From Malurus cyaneus samueli (lineage: Eukaryota; Chordata; Aves; Passeriformes; Maluridae): 64,000 nt of DNA. This document shows, piece by piece, positions 22,301 to 34,892 of this stretch. The stretch is from contig CM019216.1 of the NCBI GenBank assembly GCA_009741485.1, positions 22,181,521 through 22,245,520 of the forward strand, given 5' to 3'. The notes under the pieces were generated by a model. That model saw only the letters and a list, made by a program, of their open reading frames with translations. It searched no databases and was not told the DNA's origin. The position numbers and the translations under genes are program-made. Numbering within the stretch: position 1 is the first letter of the stretch; every line of letters begins with the position of its first letter.

Positions 22301-25300
22301 TAGATGTGATGTATCATTAAACCAGCGATTAAAGTACCTATGAATTAATGTTATCATTGTTACTGTGTTGCACTTTGATTGTCCGATGCTGATGTCACAG
22401 TCTTTTTAAATCAGTGGGTTCTGGTTTGTTGATAAAGGTGAGTATTAACTGAGTTGAATTCAGTAAATGATAGCTTTGCAAAAGCCTGATGAAGACTTAT
22501 GTTGATGTCTCTGGGTTCTGTATGTGCCATGAGCTAACAAAGACCACTGGCAAGTTCAATGCAGGGACTTGAAGTGCAGAGAAAAAATGTCACATATTTA
22601 GTGTTAGATAATGCAATGAACCCAAATTACAACGAAGTGAAAGGCCTGAAGCTTCGTGTGGCTAACCATGCCCCTTCTTCTGAATATGTCTTCCAGTAAG
22701 TGGTGGTTGTAGAAGGATATCTGGGAGAAGATAGGAAAGGATAAGATCTGGGAAGTCATAACTTGTGTTCAAATTAATTCCTGCAATATGTGATAATTTT
22801 TTAGTTTAAGTCTTAAAAATTTCATTTGAAGATTTTACTAAAGGCACTTCTGGTTTTTTTTTTATAATTGAACTGAGTAAGCGTGTTTCAAGAGCCGTCT
22901 GCAAAATCAAATCTAACCTGGCAAAATACATTAGTTTTCATTTCTTATCCCAAAAGATTCCTTATTTAAGCTTCAAGACATGGTTTCTTTGCAGGAGGGT
23001 GCTGGAGGTTTGTAGATGTTAGGTCAATTCAGTGGTAGTGCAGTTTTTTTCTTCCCAAGGGAGAGTTCTCCCAGTTATTCTTGGTAAGCTGCTGTTAAAA
23101 TAAAACCAGAAAGAAAATTGGGTTTTGGTACAGCTGCCTCCTGCCTTGGGTAGAACTTTCTTTTTAAAGTGCTTACTGGAATTGACACAACAGAAGTTTA
23201 AAAATGTAAGAAACTCTGTACCCAAGTAACAGTCCAAGTAAACCTCAACAAACCCATTTGAGATGAAAAAAAAAGGTTCTAAAAAAGACAGTTCCTAAAA
23301 AAGCCAAAGGCAGCAAGACTCTGTGATGCTAGTTTTTCATTTGGAGGCTGTGGTTTGTTTTAAGTGTCTGCTCCATCTGCAAGATGATTGTATAAAGCCT
23401 GGATTTGGGCCTTGCCTGACATGCCACCAGATGAAAATAATTAACTGCCCTTGTGCACCTACTCACTCGTGCTGCAGTCAGAACAAGACATAAATCTTGT
23501 TCCAGCTCTGTGATGCGTGCTGTGTTGCTCAGCAGTTGCTTTTTGCACATTCCAGCAGGCTCATGGAGACTGCTGCAGCCCACAAACTCACCAGAAGACA
23601 AGCACTACTTGCTGCATCCACTTTGGCACAAAGTAACTGGTCAGCAGTCACTATTTTTTATTTTGGTGTTTTGGTTTTTGTTTTGTTTTGTTGTTTTGGG
23701 TTTTTTTTGTAATAGTGGAATGAATATTTTTTGTGGTTTCTCTAGCTACAGATAAATAATTGGGTGATCCAGGCTGGTTGCCTTCATTTGGAACAGTTTC
23801 ACATTCCTGCATCCAAGGATGGCTGGTATCGTTTACTTGTGGTCATCTCAGCCAAAGATGGGTGCTATGGGTTGCACATGGAAGGTGTTTGCCTCCACTC
23901 ATTTGTATAAGAAAATAAAATGAGCTCAGAGTGGAATCCACGAATTGCTTAATGAGAGGTTAGAGGAGCTGAACTCCATCATGAGTCCAACCAGCTACTA
24001 TCCCCAGAGGAGGGCTGGCATTCCTTGCTTTTCACTGGCACCTATCTTTCCTTGTTGACCTGTGTAGTGGAAGTGTGGATTTTTGTTATGTTTTTTCAGT
24101 CAGTATTTGGGGAGAGCTAAAGGAGGAGCTGTATTTTTCTGTCTTCTACACTAATACTGTATAACACTACCTCCTTGATGTCTTTTGTTTATGCTTTTTA
24201 GAGAGGCAATATGGAATTCTGCTCTGCTGCAGGTGGTTCAGCAGTGTTTACAAGGCAGTGTAGTGTAAGTCTGGCAGTGAGAGTAATTTCCAGGCTACAC
24301 CTTGAGGTATGGGAACAGCTTTGGTAGTGTGGAATGATGGCAGTTGAAGTGTTGTTTTTCAGGGCTGACAAGATGCTTGGGTACTTATTGTGCAAACAGA
24401 GAAGTGGCCACCCTCTCTCTCCTCCTAATGCTGGTTCAGAGCGACTTGCATGTCATTCCACCTGGTCAAACCTCCATCAGCCTAGATCTCAGAAGTCCCT
24501 CTGATCTCTTGAGTGATCTATGTGTGTGCCATTTTATACTGTGGTTGAGGCACCCTTCTCTTCCCAACAGTGCTGATAACATTCCAGGCAGTTTTGTATT
24601 TTACAGCCAGAAAAAGCTGATTACACATGTTCTGATGAAGCAATGTCTGTCATTGAAAGCATGAGTCCTCTCTTCCCAGTCTTAGTTTTTTTTTGCCTTG
24701 CTGGTGCTGTGAAGAGCCTGAATAATGAATATGATTATGACTTTTTTCTCTATAAACTTTGCCTAGTTTACTTTGTACGTCTTCTGAGAGGTGAGTTTAA
24801 TGCAAAGAGGCTACAAAATTTGCATGCTGTTTAATTAGCCATAAACAGATTAACCAGGGAAAATCAACTGAGCATAGTGATGGAGTAGATTTAATATTAA
24901 CCTGCCAGTTACTGCATACAAGTTCTCTTTATTCAAAGTCACAATTCCATAGTCTTAAAAGAATAGGAAGAATAAAAGACACTCTTATGCTACTGTAGTT
25001 GGAGTAGCAATGGGTTTTTCCATCCCCTATGTGTTGCTCCAGGCTTTTCCCACAACTTTAATGTAATTTATGTGATGAAATTATTTTTCTGGCTTGCGTT
25101 ACATATTTCTGATAATCAGTGTATTGTAGGGAAGTGTGTGCTGGAAACTTGCATAACGCTGTTCTTTCCAGCAAGTGCATTGTTTGTGTCCTGCTCGCTG
25201 TTGCTTTACTAGGGCTGCAGGAGCAGCTTTTGGCTGATTTCCTACTTAACGGGTTCCACTATTTGCAGCTCATGATTTTGGTTTTTAAGAGAGAGTAGTG

Positions 25301-28300
25301 ATGCCAGGAATTTACTTTTATTAAAAGTGCATTTTTTTAAAATTGGTTTTATATAAACTGGCTGAAACTATCTAGGTTTGCTGTAAATGTCTGCCTCCCA
25401 CTGAGGCAGAAGCACACTATTTATCAGAAATGTCTAGACCTTTTGTTAATGGAGAATTCACCACTATTCTTTGCCTTACCTCCAGAAAATAAAATTACTT
25501 TATTTTTTCAGTTGACTTGGTAAGAGTGTTTCCCATCTTCAGTTTCTGACAAACACACAAATCTCTCTCTGTACTTGGGTTGCTGTCAGGGAATATGACA
25601 AAAGGTGGCTGGTCTTGACTATCAATAATAGTTTTTGACCAGTAATCCCTTTCTCCTGAAGCAGTTGTGAAATTTTTGGAGGGATAGCACTTCCCACTTT
25701 TATCTGAAGTTAGGACTATAATCATTACTCCACTGACTGAATGAAGAATATGATTTTTTTTTTTTCAAATGGGTAACACATGCCTGATGTAAGGACAGCT
25801 TTGTGGGCTGTTTTGCAGGAGCTGTCCTATTCTGGTGGGTGTTGAAGACACTTTGTTTTATTCCTGATTTTAGAGTTCTTGTGACAGCAGGCTGGTCAGT
25901 CATAGGTTCTGCCAGAGCAGAGGGCTTTGAGGAAGGAGCTCCATGAATGTAGCTGAACTGTGTGCTAACATCAGGAGCAAAGGTTTGTGGCAGCCTGGTT
26001 TTGAATGTGAAACCCATTCAGGGCGTTGTGCCTGTAAATATTGATGTTGTTTGTCCATTAACACCAAGATCTTAAAAAGTAGCTATCTTTTCCCAGGAGA
26101 AGACCTCTCCTGAAAATACAGCATCACCATTGTCCATGGAGAGAATTCTGGCTCCTCAGTGATGTTTCAGAGAAGGGTTTTAGCAAACCTCCCTTGACAT
26201 TAATACCAGGAAGTGGACACCTGATGTACAGTAACCCTTGACACTGTTTCTCTGCTGTGCTCATCTCTTGCTGGGGGTGTTGGCTGAAATCTCTGATGTG
26301 CTGCTGGAGGCGAGGTAACAGCCAAATGCAAAGTGTAGCAATGCTCACTGTGGAAAACAAGTGCTGACTGCAGTAACTTTCCTCAAGATCCACAGATCCA
26401 CCAAAGCATCAGCAGTGTGGATTTCAGTTTGTAAGCATACCCAGTATAATGCAGAGAAAGTTCTAATCAGATACAAAATCAGCTAAACTCTTCCAAGTCC
26501 TATCTTCTTTTGCTCCTGAAGCAAACTTAGACAAGTTATGGAAATGTGCTCCTGATGGAAACATGCTTGATTTTATGATAACCCTGAGTAACTTGCCAGT
26601 TTTACTCAACCTCAGAATGAATGGGCTGCTTTAAACCATTCTGAAGTAGCTCATAGGAGAAATGATTGCCCCGTGTTTCTGAAAGATTAAACAGGGCACT
26701 TCATGCCTACGTGAATACAAACATGAGTGAGTTTTTTTGTAGTTTGTTAATGGCATCATGGACTTCCACTAAGCAACTTAAAAACCGAAACAAAATCTAA
26801 GCTAACAACAAGGTTTGTTTGAATAGTACTGCTGACTTCATTCAAAAGGAGAAAACTTCAACTCTGAAGAGCATTTGCACAGGATGTTCTTAGGATAACC
26901 TACAGCATTTTTTTTTAATTGTGTTATCAGGAAATTTAAAAAATCTTACGTGTAGTGTTAATATTTGAATATCTAAGTTTGAAAGTAAGTCATGTATTTA
27001 CTGCTAGTGAAGTGTATAACATTGCTCCTATAATCAGTTCAGGCAGCTTTTTTGTTACCTCTCCTGCAGTGAAAGTATATTCAAGGATGCCTTTGTTTCA
27101 GCAGTATTTTGTCCAGCTTTCATTTCATGTGAATTACACAAAACATGCTTAGAAACAGTCTTTTTTACTTTAAAAAGAGAATGAGTGTAAAAGAGTTTTT
27201 GATTAGTAGAATATGTTATGTATTGTTGTACTTGAAAGGAGAAAAATGTTTATGTTCTAGGAAGTGTATCTTTAAAGACATTTTCTTTCCTGTAATTGTG
27301 ATATTTAAGCAAATCATCTTTTAAATAGAAAAATAGGTGAGAATGTATGTTTGGGGTTTTGAGTTGAGCTGTTGTAGCAGGTGTATGACCACGGAAATGT
27401 TCCAGGTAATGATTCTTCTAGCTGAGGAAACCTGGCTGTGGCTGTAAGGAGGGTGTTTCATTGTCACTGTGTGATTTCAGTATGGTACGTCAGAGACACG
27501 GATGGCTTTCATGTCTTGGCTTTTATTGTTAGGCTGTTTTGGATTCTTTTTCGTTTACCGGAATGATTGAGGATGATACATAGCATTTGCACACCTTTGT
27601 TGCCTGGAGGAATTTCATTCTGTAGGGGATTTGTTAGTGAGATCTTATCAGAATAGACACCTTGTAGTTCATGAGAACAATTTGTCCTCTTAACGTACAG
27701 GGATATGATACAGAGCAGTATTTATGTTATGAGGAGGCTGCCTCTGAAAAGATGAAAAATGTGTTGAAAAGAGGTAAAAACGCCACTTGGCTTGCTGAGT
27801 GATTCGTTACCAATCACTTAGGATCATTAACAGTGAAGGGAGAAGAAAAATGTGTTTCCATGGAACTTAATAACTGCCAGGCTGATAAATATTTTCTCCC
27901 TCCGAGCACTTCTGCATTTTCAAAACAGCAGTGTTATACCACCCACATACCCATGAAGCTTAAAGTTCTAAATACAGAATTTGCCTTGTTTCATTCCAGT
28001 TATTTTTTAATATGTAAAATTTAAATCTGCATGTCACTCTGTGTTTGCTACTAATGACTGAAACCAATCACATTTTTAATCATTTTGGGTTTTAGCTTCC
28101 CTCTCATATGAAACACAAGAAAGAACTTCCAAACTCTGCTTGTGTAGTAAGAAGACCAACCTGTAAAATTCTGTAAAGAGAACTGATTTTTCTTTCTTTC
28201 TATCATGATATTTACTGGTAGCCTGCTGTCTCAAAGCATGGACCTATAGTATTTAATATAACAAGAATGAGCTAATAAATTACTGGAAGGTTTTTGAGAG

Positions 28301-30998
28301 AGATTAATTTTTGGAGTACAAACCTACTGTTACCTGAACTACCTTGAGGGGTGATGGAAGCCTGTTGCCCTTTTGAAGCAATTTGCATTAATACATCAGA
28401 GTAAGGAATTGGTTTTATTTTTGGCAGGGAAAACAAAATCCAGTTTTAAAACCCAAAAAACAGAATGAGTGGTTGGGTTCACTATTTTCTTATTTCCACC
28501 CCTCTCCTTGTTATTTAATCAAAAAGGCTAAAGTTGTAAAAAACAATTGAGGATTAGGATTTGTTTGCAAAGTAATATTAGCCTGCCCTCACAGCAGTAG
28601 CATTCATTGTCTTGGTTTCTCCATTTTATTTCATGAAAGTATAATTCATGTGGTGTTTTTTTTTTACAGCAGGTACATACAAACGTAGACTAAAAGGCAT
28701 TTCTGGTTGTTCCATTCCATCTTTTGCTATTGATATAACCAAATTAGGAAACTGCTTTCATAAAAATAATGCTGTCCACTGTGCTCTGTAGACCTGGTGC
28801 AAATTCTTCACCAGAACTGTCCTGTTGTTTCTATTTTACTTTGTAGTACTGTAGATCAAGAATATTAAGAACTAAAATTTGTTGGGTTACCGGTGTTAAA
28901 CAGGTACTGGATTTTCCTTACAGCTGCATGCCTGCAGGAGGAAAAGCATCCCACCATAGGAGGAAGGAGATGGAGCAGGAGTGCCCTGTAGCTCTGTGTT
29001 CCCAGCTGAGCTGCAAGGGGCACAGGGATGTAAAATCTGCTGACTTTTATCACCTTGCTCCTTGGCCATATGGGAGGCTGCCACTGCAGCTGAGTGTGTG
29101 CCTGAAATGATGAAGTGATTGTCAGCATTAGCTTAATTTGAAATCTCTGTTACTTTGAGGGAACAGCCTTTTACTGGTCTTAGAGAATTTTGGAGGCTAA
29201 GTTTGAGAAGCTAGTGTTTAGGATTAGGGATCAGGGTCAAACAAGGATGAGACACTTCCTTGGAAGAAGTGGAATGCTTCACTGTACCCACATTTATTTT
29301 TAGAGTGAAATTGCTTTATGACTTCCTAATGAGCTTAAAAGTTGACAAGGATTTAAGCTGTTTCTTGAAATATCCTGAACATTGAGAGGTGTCACATTAG
29401 CTATTCTGAAATACAACAGACCAAGCCAATAGCAAACAATTTCACCCAGTGTACTGTTTGTTTATCTGTCTGATTAGAATTGCTGCCCCCCTAGTTAATA
29501 TCAGCAGAAAGCAAAGTTTCTGTTTAAGGGTAGCCTAGGCTTCCTTATTCAAGACAAAGAAATATCAGGAGATATCCTGCCTTGCATTTTGAATTGTAGG
29601 AGGAAGGGGAGCCACTGTCAAATTGGGATTTGTGCTGCTTTCACATTGATCAGCTGAATTTACAGTGTCAGCTCCAGTGTCCTGAGCAATGTGGTTTAGA
29701 ATAGGCAGAAATATGGGCTGTTTATCAGCAAATACGGTATCACTGAGTGTCAGTGCAGTTCAAAATATGGTTTAACAGCAAATTTCCTGCAGAGGCAAAT
29801 CATGCCTTGTGCCCTACAAATAATCCTGTGTTGGGGTTATCCTTTCAAGACTCGCAGAAAGGTCTACAGTATTTTCCATTGAGATGCTGAGATAGTGTTC
29901 TTTTCCATTTCTTAGTCTTTTCAGCCATCCTAAAACCAAAAGCAAATGAAGAATCCCAAGAGGACCTTCTCTGAAGACAAAAGTGTCCAGCATGAATGAC
30001 CTCATCCTGTTTCCTTGTCTTTCTCAACCTTAGATCTACTAGAGATGGTGACACCTGGGTTGCTGGTAGCAGCAAGAAATCTGTGTGTGTGTGAACATGA
30101 CCATTCTGCATTTAAAAAGAAAAATGGAAACTTAAAGAACTATTGAATCGGAATCAAACATCTGTTTAAACATGTGAAAGTCACCATGTGCTTCTGATTG
30201 CCCAGCCATAAGCTGAGAATTGTTTTTGTTAGTTCGTTTTCTCCGTTGATGAATCAATCTTACTTATATGGTATCAGGCTGCTTTCTGCCATTGGGTTTG
30301 TATCACTAAGAAAATCAGAAGTGAGATTAAATGAAAGCTTAAAAGAAAGGTTACTTTGAATAATTGATTCTAAAGATCAGTGAAATTTAGGTACATAGGC
30401 AACCTTGACACAACTTGTCATGTATGAACTTCTGTGTACGAGTGAGAGATGAAATATTTTGGATGTAAATAAGTAATGGACATTTTGCAATAAATGAATT
30501 ATCATCGCTTTGAAAATCAGCAATCCTTAAAAGATCAATTTAGTGTTGTATTTTCTATTGATACTGTTCAACAAATGAAACGTTTCATTTCATGACTAAT
30601 GAGAAGGGGAGTGACTTAACAGTTTTTTTTAACTTGGGTCATGAGATGAGATGGTCATTAAAGGTCTGCTAGTACACTTTATTGAAGACAGTTGTCGATC
30701 ATAAATTATTATTTACAATGCTTAAGGCAGGCTCGGTCCCATGCTCTTCTAAGTCCCTAATGGCTTCCAGTATTTTCAGCAGCCTTTTCTTGCTCTTTGT
30801 ATCACCAGTAATGCCCATTAATTGGCAAAATGTCTTTCTGGGACTGAAGGTGCTTCTCAAGGTAAAAAGAGAAACCCAGTATTTGCAAGAATCTAAAACA
30901 AGTTGCAGAACTTGCCAGGCAGTTTCTGCACTTACATCTATCGCTTTCTTAAAATCTATTCATTGCCTTTTTTTTTTTTTTTTTTTTNTTCCCCTCAG
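22301..30998 (+). other. 8.7 kb without recognised gene (intergenic, or intron of a long LRRC1 form)
   Basis: AT-rich, unique-looking sequence. It contains T/G-rich simple tracts (about 23,664-23,712 and 28,657-28,668), a TG run at 30,081-30,094, a perfect 18-base palindrome at 30573-30590 and a run of chance-length minus-strand frames (25,495-26,393). No splice-bounded coding exon was recognised. If the PDZ exons to the right belong to LRRC1 transcripts, this is intron. Confidence 0.6.
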
Positions 30999-31202
30999 GA
31001 CTCTATTAAGTGGCTTCCCAAGTCTCCCAAACTGTACAGTGGCCATAACTGGAGCTCCCAGGGCTCTCGCTGGGCCTCATTGAAAGGAAAGGAAGTTTTC
31101 CATGGTGGTAACCTGTACAAACTGAGCTCTGCTAATGGAAAATGGAGAGAAGGAAGGATCAGTCCTGAGCAAGAAGCAGAGGAACTCGAGGATCCTGATG
31201 AT
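30999..31202 (+). CDS. Putative PDZ-gene exon 1: unrecognised basic and Trp-rich linker
   Basis: Sixty-eight codons beginning DSIKWLPKSPKLYSGHNWSS and ending in an acidic stretch, EQEAEELEDPDD. Acceptor is a long poly-T tract plus CCCCTCAG ending at 30998, and donor GTAAGC starts at 31203. Both ends are phase 0. Three tryptophans, a basic first half and an acidic end are visible. No domain is recognised; it would lie in the linker before the PDZ. One N call at 30988 falls in the polypyrimidine tract. Confidence 0.65.
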
Positions 31203-33284
31203 GTAAGCACTCTTGAAATGGGGAGAGACAATGTGTACCTGAGAAGAGGCTACAGCTGCTTACAGTGCTGTGCACTGGAGCACTTTGGGTCTGTGGGACC
31301 TGCATTGCTTGTACTCTCAATTCCTTGCCTGTCACAGGGTACATGTTCTTATATGCAGCGTTCTGTTCCTTTACTTTGCTACCCTCAAGAGTGCAGTTCA
31401 ACTTGCAGATTATGTAACCTGAGCAGTGATGAGACACATTTTTCATTTTACTCCTGCTTATATCCCCAGTTCCCTCCAACTCTTTGGGGAAGGAGGTTGT
31501 TGGCAGCACTTGGGGCTCAGCTCTCCCCAGGCCTGGATGGTGGAAAAGTGAGGTTGCAGTGCCACTCCACTGTCTGTTTGTTTTGGGTGGAGCCCTTCCA
31601 GGATGTCTGTGAGCCCCTGCCAGCTGTAGTTGAGCCTGTGCCTGCCACGTGTCTGTCACCTGTGCAGCAGCCTGGCTGTCCTCTCGGTCCTAGCCTGCAA
31701 AAAGGAGTTTGTGATCGCACTCTTGCAGCCTTTCCCTTTCAGGGCATTGCTCACCATTCTTCCTGACATTTGCTGGGAGATGCAGGAGGAACTGTGGCTC
31801 CTGCTCCTCTTGCAGGATCTCTGCTTCCTTCCCAGCCTCTGTGAGTGCTGCTGATGTGCCCCCTCCTCCAGCCCCCAGTCCTGGCTCTGGCTCACAGCCT
31901 TCCTCCCTGGCACCACAGCACTGCAGATGTGTCTGGGTTAGTCAGCCTGGCACCGTAAAGAGGAATCTCTCTCAAGAAAGGTAATGAATGTTTTATGTGA
32001 GTTAAAGCAAAGCAAATTCCCTTTTAAGTGAGAATAGGAAGCAATCATGCCTTGTATGCTTTCCCTGGGATTGGCAATGCTTCTTTCCATCCCAACCAAA
32101 GCAAGATTGTGGGAACATGCCAATATAGATTGAAAAATAAAGTGTCCAGTGGGGTTTTGCACAGCTGTTCGAGATAATGCCACTGCTTTTCATTTCTGGT
32201 ATTAAACTTCTTGCTATTAAAACATAGAAAAATACTTATGGGGCTTATTTTCAGAGATGTTGATGTGTGTTTGCTGCATCATTTTACTGCCAACAGAAGA
32301 CAGAAGGATTTGGGCAATATGAAGATTTGATTCAACCTTAACCCATCAAATTCGGGAAAAAATCAGCTAAATATAAATGAAGCATTCATAAAATATGAAT
32401 AGAATTTGGGAATCATGTCTGAATTTAACCCTTTGCCTGGAATAACTGATAGCTGGAAAACATCACTATGTTTTACAGTCAAACTTGTCTAAAGCTTTAA
32501 TATTTGGGTGCATGTATTTTGATTGTGTGTTTCTCTTTTCAAGCCCTTGTGGTTTAGCTAAGCACAGGGTGACATTGTGAGCTCCTCACTGCATCTCAGA
32601 GTGGGCTCACCCTAGAGCCAGGCTTCAAAGTAGGCTTTATTACTTGGCACCATTGCCAGAGGATTCCTAAATCACTGAAGTTTGCAGGTCTCCACTCACT
32701 GCCATTTGCAACTGAAGTCAATTCAGTGGCTGAAAGAAAGTCTTAGTTATGTAGATGCAAGGTAGGGGCTTGCCTTCCATCTCACACTTATGCTTCCAAA
32801 AATGGAATGTGATCTTTGAGGAACTATGAGAAATGTCTTATTTTCTGTATGGAAATGTCTTTTATTTGCTTTATGTGTGTGGTTCCTTCCCCTGGAACAA
32901 TGGATTCCATGCTACAGAGCTGTCAGAGGCTGCCCAAAATAGTCCTGTTCTCATGCTCTGTCATTTTCACAGGGCATTGCAGGACTTAGAAACATATGGA
33001 CATATGTGTGTTACATGTACTTGTGTGTACCAGGGAATCCAGTGAAAGGCTTTATGAATCCCAGTCCTCTCCCTGTTCCCACAGTTTCAACCCCAATGTT
33101 GAGGGCAAAACATGCCCAGAGAAATAAAGGTAAAAGAAATCCTTGGATGTTTGCTTCAGTGAAGCAAATTCTATCATACATCAGTGTGAAAGTGAGGAAC
33201 AAATTCAGGTTACCATGGGTAAAGTCTGTGTTTCAGATTCTCCTTGCTGTTGCTATGTTTACCTTTTTTATCTTTAACCCTCAG
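31203..33284 (+). other. Intron between putative PDZ-gene exons 1 and 2
   Basis: GT-AG intron of 2,082 bases. The part 31,240-31,930 is GC-richer and stays open in several frames on both strands, but has no domain resemblance. The rest is AT-rich. Nothing else is supported. Confidence 0.55.
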
Positions 33285-33521
33285 GAACCTATTTCCAAGT
33301 TTTCCGGCAGCCTTTTTGATAGTAATGATAGTGTGAGAGATCAGAGAAATACCAGACCAACGCTTCAAGAAAAGCACAAGCTGGCAATGAAAGGGAAGAC
33401 TCATTCAGGATCCAGCACGAAGGTGCAGCCTCCCGTCTCAGCAGCAGGCAGCTTCCCCAGCGAGAGCGGCCGGATGGCGGAGGAACGGCGGGTGCTGGAT
33501 GTGCCACAGCCCCCGCTGAAG
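33285..33521 (+). CDS. Putative PDZ-gene exon 2: polar, low-complexity linker
   Basis: Seventy-nine codons: EPISKFSGSLFDSNDSVRDQ at the start, then a Lys/Ser/Gly-rich middle and a GC-rich end with ERRVLDVPQPPLK. The acceptor CCCTCAG ends at 33284 and the donor GTTTGG starts at 33522. It is phase 0 on both sides. The composition suggests a disordered linker leading straight into the PDZ strand A encoded by the next exon, as LAP proteins have between LRRs and PDZ. The 3' end, about 33,420-33,521, is markedly GC-richer than its surroundings. Confidence 0.65.
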
Positions 33522-34048
33522 GTTTGGAGCTGCTGATGGGCTGGGATGGCTGCTGGGGGCTCTGCATGGCTGTGGGACAGTCCCTGTATTTGTGGGGAAC
33601 TCCTCTTGTGTGAGGCAGTTTATGAAAGAGGCAAAGAAGAGGGGACATTGCATGGCAGATGTCATGAGGATTACCTTACAGAGAGTAAGGTGAGGGTTCT
33701 CCTTGCTCCCCATGGCTTATATGGAAAAATAATTTCCCACTTAAATAATTTCCCACTTCCCTTGCAGCCAGGCATCTCACTTTATACATCCAGCTTTGGT
33801 TTGAGAGGTCAGGTCAAGGGTGTGTGCAGGGGGCACTCAGCTGAGTCTGTTCAGTCCATGGTTTGAAGTGTTGCTGACAGGTCTTGCATGTGCCAGTGTT
33901 GAAGTGTAGCACCATCCTTCTCTGGGCTGGGCTCTCCAGGGGCGTGTCTGCTGGTGTTTAGGTGGGAGCTAGATTTTCAGTGCTCATGTAATTAATAGGC
34001 AATGTTTTTGATTAATCAGGCCACTTACCCATTATAATTCTTTTCCAG
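33522..34048 (+). other. Intron between putative PDZ-gene exons 2 and 3
   Basis: GT-AG intron of 527 bases with a small direct duplication (TAATTTCCCACTT twice, about 33,730-33,757). No gene is seen in it. Confidence 0.6.
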
Positions 34049-34138
34049 GTAACCATTACAGTGTGCAGTCAAATGGGGAGCCTTGGTATTAGCATTGCTG
34101 GTGGAAAGGGCTCATCTTCATGCAAAGAAAGTGATGAG
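34049..34138 (+). CDS. Putative PDZ-gene exon 3: PDZ strands A-B with GLGF-type loop
   Basis: Thirty codons: VTITVCSQMGSLGISIAGGK followed by GSSSCKESDE. SLGI is the carboxylate-binding loop (GLGF equivalent) and GISIAGGKGS is the signature of Scribble-type PDZ domains. Acceptor TTTTCCAG ends at 34048 and donor GTGCAT starts at 34139. Phase 0 at both ends, continuing directly into GILIARL of the next exon just as DEGIF... follows in Scribble PDZs. Confidence 0.85.
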
Positions 34139-34814
34139 GTGCATTTCATTATTCAAAATTTATCTAGTGATTGTTAGAAATAGACTGATGAGTAGTTCCT
34201 TGAGCTATTGTGTTTTGTTGTTTTCTTTCTGAGATTGTCCTTCATGTAACATTACTGTTTTTGTGATAAAGCTAACAAGGGTAAATATAGGTAGCTTATT
34301 TCCCAGAGTAAGAGCTGGCATTAGATTTTGATGGCGAGGTTCCCAAAGGATTGATTTTGGAGAGAAACCCAAATGTAAACTAATGATTTTGCAAAGACAA
34401 CCTGATGGCTGAAACACTCTTGTCTAATTTTCATTTTCTACCTCAGTTTGGGGTCACTCCCTGGGCAATCCACATGCCTCTCCCATCCCATTTACTCATT
34501 CCCAGGAACTAACTTGATTTGAGAGAAGTATTTTACACACCTTCTCACTGATTTATCATTTAAATAAATCTTTGTTCTCCAGTCTGTTCCCCATGGCACA
34601 GTGTAAACAATTACTGACTTTTGTTATTTGTTCTGTGTTTCAGGCATGGAGGCTTTTATTTTTTGTCTTGCTAGCGTGCTAAGGCATTTAGTTTTTAATT
34701 TTATAGCTCAACAGAACAATAAGTCTTGAAAATTAATTACTTCCCATTTGCTTTTTACATCCAAGAACAAAGGGAGAAACTGTCACGTCTGAAGCCTATT
34801 TTTTGTGTTACCAG
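34139..34814 (+). other. Intron inside the PDZ domain (exons 3-4)
   Basis: GT-AG intron of 676 bases, AT-rich, ending GTTACCAG. It contains no other feature that I can support. Confidence 0.7.
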
Positions 34815-34892
34815 GGGATCCTGATTGCACGGCTGCCAAAAGATGGCCCATCAGACTTGGCTGGGGTACAAGCAGGAGACAGAGTGGCTGAG
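34815..34892 (+). CDS. Putative PDZ-gene exon 4: PDZ strand C to strand D
   Basis: Twenty-six codons: GILIARLPKDGPSDLAGVQA and GDRVAE. This has the PDZ pattern of a hydrophobic strand C, the G-x-A-x-x-A/G-x-L/V-x-x-GD-x-V/L turn and the start of strand D. In canonical PDZs the next residues are V-N-G. Here the exon ends exactly before them at donor GTAGAT (34893), so the second half (helix B and strand F) should be in another exon that I could not find. Confidence 0.85.

Noticed and set aside
31203..31766. Extension of the first putative PDZ-gene exon, since the frame stays open for another 188 codons
   Set aside because: A consensus GTAAGC donor follows the acidic EDPDD end, and the sequence after it loses protein-like composition. 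The open frame is a by-product of local GC content.
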